NCBI GenBank assembly: GCA_003279685.1
Contig: QCHA01000001.1
Span: forward strand, 124,001-188,000
DNA from: Pelagibacteraceae bacterium AG-390-L03
GTDB taxonomy: Bacteria > Pseudomonadota > Alphaproteobacteria > Pelagibacterales > Pelagibacteraceae
DNA length: 64,000 bases
Reading direction: 5' to 3'
A program made the translations under genes and the position numbers. Position 1 is the stretch's first letter. Every line of letters starts with the position of its first letter. The notes under the pieces were generated by a model. That model saw only the letters and a list, made by a program, of their open reading frames with translations. It was not told the origin of the DNA and searched no databases. Shown here one piece after another: positions 49,611 through 58,260 of the stretch.

Positions 49611-50881
49611 CTTTTAATAATTTTTTGGATTTGTTTATCTGAAATTTGAAATTTATTATCAACCCATGTTTCCTCTATTAACTTTAACTTATTACCCAAA
49701 GTCTTTCCCTCAGGAATATTATATTTAGTCATGAGCATGTTTGCGTCAATTGGAAGATTTGGAACAACCTTATCTTTATAAGATTCTATTAATTTAAGTA
49801 ATTTTTTTTCAACTTTAGGGGATATAAATAATTTATAATTAATAATATCAAATACAGCTTGCTTGCCATTATAATAAAAAATTTTATTAAAATTTTTTTC
49901 ATTAAAATTTTTTATACTTACATTTTCTTTATAGAAAGAATCAATTGATTTTAATCTTTTTTGATCTTTTTTAGATATATTAAATTTATAAAAAAAATAA
50001 TCAGTATTATCTGTTCCATCAACAATCAATAATGATAATAAAAAAATGAAATCTACCTTAGATAGATTATCAAGAGCATAAGAATTTAATTTTTTGAAAT
50101 TTTCTAAGTTTTTTAGTTGAGGAAAAATAATCTCTATAAGTTCTAAACTAATCTCATCATTAAATATTTTTAAGAATGCATTCGATCTTGTTAGTTTTTT
50201 AAATTCATCTAACAATCTTTCTGATGATAATTTTGAAACACCGCCAATATTTTGTTTTATCTTTTTAATTATATTGATGTCATGGCTTTGATTTGAATAA
50301 TTTAAAAAAAAACGAACATATCTAAGAATACGTAAATAATCTTCTTTAATTCTATTTTCTGAGTCGCCTATAAAATTAATTTTTCCACTCTCAAGATCTT
50401 TTTTACCATTATAAGGGTCAAACAAATTTCCATCTTTATCTGAGTATATTGAATTTATTGAGAAATCTCTTCTTGCTGCATCTTCCTTCCAATCAGAAGA
50501 AAATTCTACTTTTGCATGTCGTCCGTCTGTTGATATATCTTTTCTTAAAGAAGTAATTTCATACCTATAGTCGTCAATTATAGCCGTAATAGTTCCATGC
50601 TCAATGCCGGTTTCATAATAATTAATATCTTGTTTTTTTAAAGCATCACAAACTTCACTTGGTTTTAAATTTGTGGCTAAATCAATATCATCGACTATTT
50701 CTTTTTTAATAATTTTTCTAACACACCCACCAACATATCTGACTTCACTATTTTCTGAATAAGCATTAATTGCTTCAAATATTCTTTTAGCAGGTGTTTG
50801 ATGTGTTAAATTAATAAGATTTTGACTTATGTAATCAAGATTACGAGATCTAAAAAAAATTTTATCTAAAAAGTTATCCAT
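49607..50881 (-). CDS. CCA tRNA nucleotidyltransferase/poly(A) polymerase family
   Basis: A 424-residue class II nucleotidyltransferase. The head domain has VRYVGGCVRKIIKKE and the catalytic Asp pair in VDDIDLATNLKP, then EITSLRKDISTDGRHAKVEF and RRDFSINSIYSDKDG, with DPYNGKKDLESGKINFIGD. The C-terminal half is helical. In alphaproteobacteria this form usually adds CCA to tRNA. The tRNA genes seen here encode CCA, so a repair function is plausible. It lies just downstream of tRNA-Gln on the same strand. Confidence 0.88.
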   Translation of the reverse strand: MDNFLDKIFFRSRNLDYISQNLINLTHQTPAKRIFEAINAYSENSEVRYVGGCVRKIIKKEIVDDIDLATNLKPSEVCDALKKQDINYYETGIEHGTITAIIDDYRYEITSLRKDISTDGRHAKVEFSSDWKEDAARRDFSINSIYSDKDGNLFDPYNGKKDLESGKINFIGDSENRIKEDYLRILRYVRFFLNYSNQSHDINIIKKIKQNIGGVSKLSSERLLDEFKKLTRSNAFLKIFNDEISLELIEIIFPQLKNLENFKKLNSYALDNLSKVDFIFLLSLLIVDGTDNTDYFFYKFNISKKDQKRLKSIDSFYKENVSIKNFNEKNFNKIFYYNGKQAVFDIINYKLFISPKVEKKLLKLIESYKDKVVPNLPIDANMLMTKYNIPEGKTLGNKLKLIEETWVDNKFQISDKQIQKIIKS

Positions 50882-50884
50882 ATA

Positions 50885-50958
50885 TGGCTGGGGCGCTAGG
50901 ATTCGAACCTAGGATGCCGGTACCAAAAACCAGTGCCTTACCACTTGGCTACGCCCCA
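50885..50958 (-). tRNA. tRNA-Gln(UUG)
   Basis: A 74-base cloverleaf with encoded CCA: acceptor TGGGGCG/CGCCCCA, D-arm GCC/GGC with loop AAGTGGTAA, anticodon stem CTGGT/ACCGG with loop TTTTGGT (anticodon TTG), a short variable loop and canonical T-loop TTCGAAT. The first pair is U1-A72, as in bacterial tRNA-Gln. It ends 4 bases before the nucleotidyltransferase gene. Confidence 0.95.
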
Positions 50959-50991
50959 ATATTGTTTTCGTATAACACAAAAAAATTAAAT

Positions 50992-51837
50992 TTATATAGT
51001 TTTTGATGTATTACACCAATAATTTCTAAATTTTCTTTTAAATTTAACTTTTGCTAATTCACAATCCCGCTTTCTTTGATAATAAGCAACCAATACTGAA
51101 CCCGAGCCTGTCATTCTCACAAATAATGGTTGGTTTAGTTTTTCTAAAAAAAATTTAAGTTTTTCTAGATTTTGGTATTTCGAGAATACAATTTTTTCAA
51201 GTGCATTTTCATATTTTAATAACAATCTTAAATTTAACATATTTTTATTAGGATTATTCAATACTGGTTTACTAAATTTTTTTACTCCAGAATAAATTTT
51301 TTTTGTAGAACATCCAAAATTTGGACGTACTAATAAAGTATAAAAACTAGAGGTCTCTAAAAATCTTTTTACAGCTCCATTTGATGACAAGATGGTACTT
51401 ATTGGATTAATACCCAAAATTACGTCAGAACCAATTAAATTTGTAATTTGTAAAATTTTTTTTTGGTTAATTCTGATAAACTTTTTTTCAATTAGAAAAT
51501 TTAAAATAGTAGCAGCATTCATTGATCCACCTCCTAGTCCTGCTTCCTGTGGAATATTTTTTTTCACTTTAATTTGAAATTTTTTATTATTTAATAAATT
51601 TTCGTCATCTAAAATTTTAAATAAATTATCAACTGTATTGTCTTTTCTTATATTTTTAGAAAAATGTCCATTGAAAGAAATTTTGTGATTACTACCTTTG
51701 GCCATCTTAATAGTAATTAAATCATGCAATTGAATAAATTTAATAATACTTTCAATTTTATGAAGTTTTTTTAATTTGCCAGTAACATGCAAAACTAAAT
51801 TTATTTTTGCAAATGACTTAACTTTATAAATTTTCAT
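50992..51837 (-). CDS. ispE: 4-diphosphocytidyl-2-C-methyl-D-erythritol kinase
   Basis: GHMP kinase of the MEP isoprenoid pathway. The 281-residue protein has the N-terminal VKSFAKINLVLHVTGKLKKLH, the ATP-binding glycine loop NIPQEAGLGGGSMNAATILNFL, GSDVILGINP, and the C-terminal MTGSGSVLVAYY motif. It is the only MEP gene in the window. It follows the TPR-protein gene with no gap, an adjacency seen in other alphaproteobacteria. Confidence 0.95.
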   Translation of the reverse strand: MKIYKVKSFAKINLVLHVTGKLKKLHKIESIIKFIQLHDLITIKMAKGSNHKISFNGHFSKNIRKDNTVDNLFKILDDENLLNNKKFQIKVKKNIPQEAGLGGGSMNAATILNFLIEKKFIRINQKKILQITNLIGSDVILGINPISTILSSNGAVKRFLETSSFYTLLVRPNFGCSTKKIYSGVKKFSKPVLNNPNKNMLNLRLLLKYENALEKIVFSKYQNLEKLKFFLEKLNQPLFVRMTGSGSVLVAYYQRKRDCELAKVKFKRKFRNYWCNTSKTI

Positions 51838-53523
51838 TTAAGAATTATTTAGACCTTCTATGATTTTAATATTTATTTGTTTTCTAATCTCTTCATCAGT
51901 ATCATCTAATTTTAAAACATAGTTCCAGAAATACCTTGCCTGAATATTTCTATTCAACTTCCACAAAATATCACCGTAATGATCATTAACGGTCGGATCT
52001 TCTGGCATTAATTCAACAGCTTTTCTAATGTATTTTTCTGCTTCAATGTAATTTTCTATCAAATAATACGCCCATCCTATTGAGTCTGTTATATAGGGAT
52101 CATTACTTCTTAGAGTGTAAGCTTTTTCCAACATTTCCATTGCCTCATCAATTTTATAATCACGCTCTAACCACGAATATGCCAGATAATTTAAAACATA
52201 AGCATCATCTGGATTAATTTTAAGTGAATGTTTTAAATCTTCATCTGCTTTTTGATAATTACCTAATCGTTCATAACTACCACCTCTTCTATACAATAAA
52301 TCAGATTTAATAGCCGAATTGATACTCAAAGATGAGATAATTTCAGTATAATGTTTAATTGCTTTTTCATATTTTTTTGAATTTTTGTAAAAATTTGCAA
52401 CATCAAAAACCATTCTAACATTTGGATTATTGATTTTATTAAACTTCGAACTTATAAACTCTATTCCCTTTTCATACCCATGCTTTTTGACAATAATTTG
52501 AGCTTCTTTTTTTACCCTAAACCAGTAATAAAATTCATATTGTGTATCAAAGTTTTTTAAAACTTTTTTAGTCTTTTCATATTCTCCATTAATATAAAAA
52601 TTTTCAGCTACGAGCGATGAATTTAAAGTAAATTTAGGATTTAAATAGTCAGAAAGATTTAAATAGAAATTAGACTTTTCGACATCACCTTGAGATGAAA
52701 AAAGATTTGAAATTAAAAATAAAAATTCACCAATTATATCATTATGATTACTACATGAAAAAATCTTACTAAATACTTTAAAATTTTTATCTTCAATCCA
52801 GCTTTTGCTTTGAGATAATAAAAGTGTAGAATTTATATATTCAAGTTGATCAGCGATAGCTTTTGCTTCCTCAATTTTATCATTTTCGATCAAATAATTA
52901 ATATAAAAAAATATGTATCTTGAATAATCTCCATCAGGATTATTAATCAAATTTAAAAAAGATGATCTGGTATTTTCCTTTTTTAAATAACATCTTTGAA
53001 ATGCTTGGTTTATAATAGAGATGTTACCAAATTTTTTTTTGTTAGGTGGGATTTTATTATTTTTAAAAGTATAGAGATATTGTCTTAGAGTTTCAAATAT
53101 TACCAAATTAAATCTGTTTTCATTTTGAAAGTTTAAACTTAAATTTAAATTTTTTTCTGCTTGAACTAAATTATTTTTTTTTAAATTATCAATTATTAAA
53201 AGCAAATAAGCATCAAAAAAATCTAAATTTCCTTTTTTGCTACTATTTTTTATTACATTAATAGCTTGAGGAACTTTATTTTCTAAAACCAAAGAATAAA
53301 CATATCGTTTTAAATATGCATCATGTTTGTTAAGAAGCACCTTAGATGCATTAAAAAATTTTAATGCATCAGAATTATCTTTATTTTCAAAAGCGATAAT
53401 TCCTGAGAAATAATTTGATAAATCTCTTGAGTTAAAATCGTTAAAACTAGCACTTTTAGAATACAATGGCGTCTGATATAATACTCCAAAAACTATAATT
53501 AGTTTTATTAGTTTATTAAACAT
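51838..53523 (-). CDS. Exported TPR-repeat protein
   Basis: A 561-residue protein with an N-terminal signal peptide (about residues 1-22) and helical repeats throughout. TPR units are clearest in the last third: LLYRRGGSYERLGNYQKADEDL, YVLNYLAYSWLERDYKIDEAM, DSIGWAYYLIENYIEAEKYI and DHYGDILWKLNRNIQARYFW, each about 34 residues apart. It probably works as a scaffold in the periplasm; no catalytic domain is visible. The start lies only 11 bases from the divergent uracil-DNA glycosylase gene. Confidence 0.85.
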   Translation of the reverse strand: MFNKLIKLIIVFGVLYQTPLYSKSASFNDFNSRDLSNYFSGIIAFENKDNSDALKFFNASKVLLNKHDAYLKRYVYSLVLENKVPQAINVIKNSSKKGNLDFFDAYLLLIIDNLKKNNLVQAEKNLNLSLNFQNENRFNLVIFETLRQYLYTFKNNKIPPNKKKFGNISIINQAFQRCYLKKENTRSSFLNLINNPDGDYSRYIFFYINYLIENDKIEEAKAIADQLEYINSTLLLSQSKSWIEDKNFKVFSKIFSCSNHNDIIGEFLFLISNLFSSQGDVEKSNFYLNLSDYLNPKFTLNSSLVAENFYINGEYEKTKKVLKNFDTQYEFYYWFRVKKEAQIIVKKHGYEKGIEFISSKFNKINNPNVRMVFDVANFYKNSKKYEKAIKHYTEIISSLSINSAIKSDLLYRRGGSYERLGNYQKADEDLKHSLKINPDDAYVLNYLAYSWLERDYKIDEAMEMLEKAYTLRSNDPYITDSIGWAYYLIENYIEAEKYIRKAVELMPEDPTVNDHYGDILWKLNRNIQARYFWNYVLKLDDTDEEIRKQINIKIIEGLNNS

Positions 53524-53534
53524 TCGATCATTGT

Positions 53535-54254
53535 ATGACTAAAAAAATGATAAATCAAAAAGGCAAATTCGACGATCAATTAATAGATATTATAGAGCCA
53601 AATTTTGTATTTAAAAATAAGTCGATAAACAGATTTAATATTATTGAAAATAGTAATGATAATGATCAAACTAATAAAGTTGAACTTCTAGAAAGGTTAA
53701 AAAAGCAAATTAATTCAATCGAAAATTGTAATTTAAAAGATAACTCGCAAAATCTTATCCTGGGAGATGGGAACATAAATAGTTCAATTATGTTGATTGG
53801 AGAAGCACCAGGAGCTGAAGAAGATAAAAGCATCAAAACATTTAAAGGTGAGGTGGGTGATTTATTAAATAAAATGCTACTTGCGATTGAAATAAAAAGA
53901 CAAAATATTTATTGTAGTTATGCAGTCAATTTTAGACCTCCAGAAGATCGCAAACCTACTGCCCAAGAAATTAGAAGATATTCAGTTTTCTTAAAAGAAC
54001 ATATTTCAATTATTGATCCAAAGATGATTATTTTAATGGGAAGTTCAGCTATGGAGTCCTTAACCGGTATTAATACTAAAATATCTTCAGAAAGAGGAAA
54101 ATGGAAAGAATTAATATTAAAAAATAAAACATATCCACTGATAATTTCATTTAGTCCGTCTTATCTAATTAGATTTCCGGAAAATAAAAAATATTCATGG
54201 GAAGATTTAAAAAAAATTAAACAGAAAATAATTGAAATGAAGATTGTCATTTAA
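53535..54254 (+). CDS. Uracil-DNA glycosylase, family 4-like
   Basis: A 239-residue base-excision repair enzyme. The core has GDGNINSSIMLIGEAPGAEEDKS with GEAPG at 89-93, GEVGDLLNKMLLAIEI, NFRPPEDRKPTAQEI, and the late ISFSPSYLIRFPENK that fits the conserved HP(S/A)xLLR-type loop, here with Ser in place of His. Family 4 enzymes carry a 4Fe-4S cluster on four Cys. Only one Cys (C65) lies at the expected N-terminal site, so the cluster is probably absent, as in some alphaproteobacterial relatives. The first 45 residues look like a variable extension. Confidence 0.82.
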   Translation: MTKKMINQKGKFDDQLIDIIEPNFVFKNKSINRFNIIENSNDNDQTNKVELLERLKKQINSIENCNLKDNSQNLILGDGNINSSIMLIGEAPGAEEDKSIKTFKGEVGDLLNKMLLAIEIKRQNIYCSYAVNFRPPEDRKPTAQEIRRYSVFLKEHISIIDPKMIILMGSSAMESLTGINTKISSERGKWKELILKNKTYPLIISFSPSYLIRFPENKKYSWEDLKKIKQKIIEMKIVI

Positions 54255-54261
54255 TTTTTTT

Positions 54262-54396
54262 ATGATTGAGCAACATAAAAACTTAATTTCATGGTGTAAA
54301 AAGATATTTAGTATTTCTAATTATGGTTTGCTTTGGATATCTTTTATAAAAGGAGTTTTAGTTGGGTTATTAATTTATCACTTTATAATAATTTAA
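54262..54396 (+). CDS. 44-residue single-helix membrane protein
   Basis: A short frame with ATG at 54262 and TAA at 54394-54396, whose stop touches the rnhB ATG at 54397. The peptide has a polar, positively charged start (His, Lys, Trp, Cys, Lys-Lys), a first hydrophobic patch, then a Gly-Val-Leu-Val-Gly-Leu-Leu-Ile membrane helix near residues 30-44. AAAGGAG-like sequence occurs inside it, not before it. It fills an otherwise empty 142-base gap between the glycosylase gene and rnhB. I do not recognise the family, and expression is unproven. Confidence 0.55.
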   Translation: MIEQHKNLISWCKKIFSISNYGLLWISFIKGVLVGLLIYHFIII

Positions 54397-54969
54397 ATGA
54401 AAATTATAGCTGGTGTCGATGAGGTTGGAAGAGGGAGTTTAATGGGTCCAGTATATGCAGCGGCAGTAATATTAAATAAAAGAATTGATAAAAAATTATT
54501 AAAAGACTCCAAGACTATCTCTAAAGATAAAAGAGAATTATTATCAAAATATATCAAAAAAAACTCTATCTGGGTTATTAGTAAAGCATCGGTTAAGGAA
54601 ATAGATAAAATTAATATCTTACAAGCAAGTTTACTTGCTATGAAAAGAGCAATTAAAAAACTTAAAAAAAAACCAAATCAAGTTTTGATAGATGGAAATA
54701 AAGTTCCTGATTTAAAAAATTATAATTTAAAAGCTGTAATTAAAGGAGATCAAAAAATTGCTTCAATCTCTGCAGCATCCATCATAGCTAAGGTTGCTAG
54801 AGATAAGTTTATAACTACATTAGCGACCAATAATAAAGGATATGGTTGGGAGCAAAATTTTGGATATGGGACTAAACAACATTTAAAAGCAATTAAAAAA
54901 CTAGGTATTAATAAGCATCATAGAAAAACGTTCTCTCCTATTTCTAAGCTCAAGATACACAATATCTAG
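54397..54969 (+). CDS. rnhB: Ribonuclease HII
   Basis: Removes ribonucleotides from DNA and RNA-DNA hybrids. The 190-residue protein begins IIAGVDEVGRGSLMGPVYAAAVIL, with the first two acidic catalytic residues in DEVGRG. LLKDSKTISKDKRE, VLIDGNKVP and VIKGDQKIASISAASIIAKVARDK follow, giving the remaining Asp residues. It ends GYGTKQHLKAIKKLGINKHHRKTFSP, typical of the family. It precedes ccrM, an arrangement that recurs in alphaproteobacteria. Confidence 0.97.
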   Translation: MKIIAGVDEVGRGSLMGPVYAAAVILNKRIDKKLLKDSKTISKDKRELLSKYIKKNSIWVISKASVKEIDKINILQASLLAMKRAIKKLKKKPNQVLIDGNKVPDLKNYNLKAVIKGDQKIASISAASIIAKVARDKFITTLATNNKGYGWEQNFGYGTKQHLKAIKKLGINKHHRKTFSPISKLKIHNI

Positions 54970-54989
54970 TTAAATATTTTTTATTTAAC
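54969..54989 (+). terminator. AT-rich hairpin after rnhB, possible transcription end
   Basis: GTTAAATA (54969-54976) and TATTTAAC (54982-54989) form a perfect 8-base inverted repeat around five T, directly overlapping the last base of the rnhB stop. No T-run follows on the plus strand, so termination is uncertain. The stem is weak (mostly A-T). Confidence 0.3.
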
Positions 54990-55020
54990 ACAAATCGAAT
55001 CCAAATAATTCAATCTCAGG

Positions 55021-55049
55021 TTGACCCCAGAATCCATTTGGAGTCTAAT
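55021..55049 (+). promoter_or_regulatory. ccrM promoter containing GANTC sites
   Basis: TTGACC (-35, 55021-55026), a 17-base spacer and TCTAAT (-10, 55044-55049) give a good sigma-70 promoter with start near 55056, six bases before the ccrM ATG. GAATC at 55030-55034 lies in the spacer and GAGTC at 55041-55045 overlaps the -10. A third site, GAATC, lies at 54997-55001. In Caulobacter, GANTC sites in such promoters are read by GcrA and by methylation state. Confidence 0.65.
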
Positions 55050-55061
55050 AATTTTATACAA

Positions 55062-56132
55062 ATGACAACTGATTTTAAAAATAAAATTATTAATGGAAAT
55101 AGTCTTGAAGAGTTAAAAAAAATTCCTAACGAAACTTTTGATTTGGTTTTTGCTGACCCACCTTACAATTTGCAGTTAAAAGGTGAGCTGACAAGACCTG
55201 ATAGATCTAAAGTAAGTGCCGTGAATGATAAATGGGATCATTTTGAAAATTTTAAAAATTATGATGAATTTACCTATGCATGGTTATCTGAATGTAAAAG
55301 AATTTTAAAAAAAGATGGAGCTATCTGGGTCATAGGTAGTTATCACAACATTTTTAGAGTAGGAACTGCAATTCAAAATTTAGGATTTTGGATTTTAAAT
55401 GACGTTATTTGGAATAAGAATAACCCAATGCCCAATTTTAGAGGAACACGATTTACTAATGCTCATGAAACTTTAATTTGGGCTTCAAAGAGTGAAAAAT
55501 CAAAATATACTTTTAACTATCAATCATTAAAATGTTTAAATGATGATCTGCAAATGAGATCTAATTGGAATTTACCAATCTGTAGTGGTTCTGAAAGACT
55601 TAAAAAAAATGGTAAAAAAGTACATTCAACACAAAAACCAGAATCTTTACTACACAGAGTTTTATTAGCATCTTCAAATAAAGATGACATGATTTTAGAT
55701 CCATTTTTAGGATCTGGAACTACGGCTACCGTAGCTAAAAAATTGGGTAGAAATTATTATGGCATAGAAAAGGAAAAAAATTATTTTAAAGCTGCTGAGC
55801 AAAGATTAAAAAATACAAAGCCAATAGAGAATGAATTACTTGATACGCTTAAAAATAATAGATCTAAACCTAGAATACCTTTTGGCTCTTTAGTTGAACT
55901 TGGAATAATCAAGCCAGGTACAAATATTTTCGATAATAAGAAAAAAATTACTGCTAAAATTATGGCTGATGGTAGTATTAAACATAATCAGGCTGAAGGT
56001 TCTATACATAAAGTTGCAGCTACTATTTTAGGCGCCGAAAGTTGTAACGGTTGGACTTATTGGCATTGTGACATCAATGGAAGAATACATCCAATTGACT
56101 ATCTAAGACAAAGATTAATTGCAAAAAATTAA
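55062..56132 (+). CDS. ccrM: Cell-cycle DNA adenine methyltransferase CcrM (GANTC)
   Basis: Orphan beta-class N6-adenine methyltransferase. The 356 residues match Caulobacter CcrM in length. The catalytic motif DPPYNL is at 32-37, the SAM-binding loop DPFLGSGTT near 218-226, and HETLIWASKSEKSKYTFNY lies between them. A C-terminal domain from about residue 265 (GSLVELGIIKPGT...ADGSIKHNQAEGSIHKVAA) is the RAMA-type DNA-contact domain typical of CcrM. No partner nuclease is present. ATG at 55062 is preferred over TTG at 55038, which would fall in the promoter spacer. Confidence 0.95.
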   Translation: MTTDFKNKIINGNSLEELKKIPNETFDLVFADPPYNLQLKGELTRPDRSKVSAVNDKWDHFENFKNYDEFTYAWLSECKRILKKDGAIWVIGSYHNIFRVGTAIQNLGFWILNDVIWNKNNPMPNFRGTRFTNAHETLIWASKSEKSKYTFNYQSLKCLNDDLQMRSNWNLPICSGSERLKKNGKKVHSTQKPESLLHRVLLASSNKDDMILDPFLGSGTTATVAKKLGRNYYGIEKEKNYFKAAEQRLKNTKPIENELLDTLKNNRSKPRIPFGSLVELGIIKPGTNIFDNKKKITAKIMADGSIKHNQAEGSIHKVAATILGAESCNGWTYWHCDINGRIHPIDYLRQRLIAKN

Positions 56133-57280
56133 TTCTTATAAATTTTACCCAAATAATTTTGTAAAAATTTCTTATTTTTAGTTAATATTCCTAAGCTGAT
56201 ATTTCTAAAAAAAACTACCACTGGGTTGGATGCGTGAAAAGCAAATTGATTTAATTTTGATCTGTTGTTAATCATTTTTACTTTTGCAACTCTGTTGTCA
56301 TAAAAAAAATTTTTACTATTTATAATATTATCAAATAACTCTGATGCGCCTTCAATCGATTGTGAGGCCCCTTGTGCAAATGAGGGTGGAAAAGCAAAAA
56401 ATGCATCCCCAACAAAAAAGATATTTTTACCTGGTTTGAGATAACCTTTACTAACAAAAACTGGGAAGCATTTAATATTATTAATTTTTTCTAGGATATT
56501 AATTGAAAATTCATTTTTTATTTTATCTTTTATGTCTTGAATGAAAGTTTCTTCTTTAAAAAGACTATAATTTTCCAGCTCTTTTGTACTTAATTGATAT
56601 TTTAAAATTCCAATAAAATTATAATTTTCTTTATCTTTATTCACTGGATAAATCACATAATGAAAATTATACCCCATAAATAAAGAAATATTATTTTCAT
56701 TTAAATTCTGAAGTTTGTTTCTTGAAATATTACCCCTAATAGCAATAGAGTTATTATAAGAAGACTTTATCTCATTGTTAGAGATTAATGATTTTCCTTT
56801 TGAAAAAACACCGTCAGAAATAATTAAATAATCACAAATTACTTTTTTATTTTCATTAAAAGTTAAATATATTTGGTCATCATTTTTTTCGATTTTTTCG
56901 ATACTGTGATCGTACTCAATTATATTATCGTTTAATCTATCTTTTAAAAATTCAACTAATTTAGATCTTTTAAGCGTTGTATACTTACAATCTTCAGAAT
57001 TAAAATCTGAAATATTTAGATCACATATTTTTTTTTCTGGTTTGATAGTATAAAAATCAATTTTATCTGGGTGAAATCTATCTTTATTTTCCAAGTTATT
57101 AAATCCAATTTTATTAAGAAGTTTTATGCTATTAGTAGATAGTTGAATTCCATACCCTTCATCTAAATCAATTGAAGTATTTTTTTCATAAATAGTTACC
57201 TGGTAATTAAGATTTTCTTTAAATAAATTTGCAACAAACAAACCTGAAATTCCACCACCAATTATTACAATTTTTTTCAT
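56129..57280 (-). CDS. FAD-dependent monooxygenase (UbiH/salicylate-hydroxylase-like)
   Basis: A 383-residue class A flavoprotein hydroxylase. The N-terminal Rossmann motif is VIIGGGISGLFVANLF (residues 4-19). The Arg-containing LKRSKLVEFLKDRL and the YLIISDGVFSKGKS (DG) motif follow, then FFVGDAFFAFPPSFAQGASQSIEGA, the GD motif that binds FAD ribityl and closes the active site. Substrate is unknown; ubiquinone-ring hydroxylation and aromatic degradation are both possible. Its start overlaps the mutY stop (ATGA), so the two genes share an mRNA. Confidence 0.8.
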   Translation of the reverse strand: MKKIVIIGGGISGLFVANLFKENLNYQVTIYEKNTSIDLDEGYGIQLSTNSIKLLNKIGFNNLENKDRFHPDKIDFYTIKPEKKICDLNISDFNSEDCKYTTLKRSKLVEFLKDRLNDNIIEYDHSIEKIEKNDDQIYLTFNENKKVICDYLIISDGVFSKGKSLISNNEIKSSYNNSIAIRGNISRNKLQNLNENNISLFMGYNFHYVIYPVNKDKENYNFIGILKYQLSTKELENYSLFKEETFIQDIKDKIKNEFSINILEKINNIKCFPVFVSKGYLKPGKNIFFVGDAFFAFPPSFAQGASQSIEGASELFDNIINSKNFFYDNRVAKVKMINNRSKLNQFAFHASNPVVVFFRNISLGILTKNKKFLQNYLGKIYKN

Positions 57281-58260
57281 GAATAATTTTCTAAATAGTA
57301 AACAATTTTTTTTGTAAAAGTTGGCAGTGTATATTTTTTTAATTTTTTAGGATCAATCCAATAAGAAAAAGGTAAAGGTTTATTCACCTTATTAGTTTGA
57401 ATTTTAATATTCATATTCATGTTAGACATTTTAAAATTCAAATTATGATCAAAGTTTTTTGGTTTAATAATTTCTTGCATTGGAAAAATATCTAAATTTT
57501 TTAAAAAATTAAAATTTTTATTTTTAACTAATAAATATTTTTTATCTTTTTTATAAACTTTAAGTAAATAAAATCTTTCTTTATTATTTTTTTTAAATTT
57601 GGTTAATACAAAATCCTTTTTTTTATAAGACTTACATTTGCCTGAAATAGGACATCTTTCACAATAAGGATTAATTGGCTTACATATTAATGCTCCTAAT
57701 TCCATTAAGGCTTGAGCATAATCGCTAGATCTTAAAGATGTACCAAATATTTTTTTTTGTTTGGTTAAATTATCTTTTTGTATTTGATTCTCATTTTTTA
57801 AGTAAAGGTATCTTTTTAAAACTCTTTCAATGTTACCATCTAAAGGAATAACAGGTTTGTTAAATGCAATGGCCATAATAGCACTTGCTGTATAATCTCC
57901 AATTCCAGGTAGTGACTTAAGGTCTATAATATTGTCGGGTAAAGTTTTATTAAAATCTTTAATAACCATTTGAGCAGCCTTTTTTAAATTTCTAACTCTT
58001 GAATAATAACCAAGACCTTCCCAAAGCTTAATGAGTTTTCGATTTTCAAAACTGGCTAAAGTTTCCAAATCTGGAATATTTTTAATAAACCGATTAAAAT
58101 ACGGTATCACTGTTACAACTTGAGTTTGGTGAAGCATAAACTCACTAACTAGGGTGTAATATTGCTTTTTTTTTGAAGAAGTTTTTTTTCGCCAAGGTAA
58201 TGATCTTTTGTTAATATCATACCAATTAAGAATTTTATTTGTTATTATTTGATCTCTCAT
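57277..58260 (-). CDS. mutY: A/G-specific adenine glycosylase MutY
   Basis: Removes A mispaired with 8-oxoG. The 327-residue protein has SLPWRKK, the catalytic Glu in SEFMLHQTQVVTVIPYF, the helix-hairpin-helix LKSLPGIGDYTASAIMA, and VIPLDGNIERVLKRY with the catalytic Asp. The 4Fe-4S Cys set follows the C-x6-C-x2-C-x5-C pattern in CKPINPYCERCPISGKC. A C-terminal NUDIX-like 8-oxoG domain follows. Its ATG (58260-58258) abuts the ATG of the divergent dciA, making CATATG; an upstream in-frame ATG at 58305 would lie inside that gene. Confidence 0.95.
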   Translation of the reverse strand: MRDQIITNKILNWYDINKRSLPWRKKTSSKKKQYYTLVSEFMLHQTQVVTVIPYFNRFIKNIPDLETLASFENRKLIKLWEGLGYYSRVRNLKKAAQMVIKDFNKTLPDNIIDLKSLPGIGDYTASAIMAIAFNKPVIPLDGNIERVLKRYLYLKNENQIQKDNLTKQKKIFGTSLRSSDYAQALMELGALICKPINPYCERCPISGKCKSYKKKDFVLTKFKKNNKERFYLLKVYKKDKKYLLVKNKNFNFLKNLDIFPMQEIIKPKNFDHNLNFKMSNMNMNIKIQTNKVNKPLPFSYWIDPKKLKKYTLPTFTKKIVYYLENYS

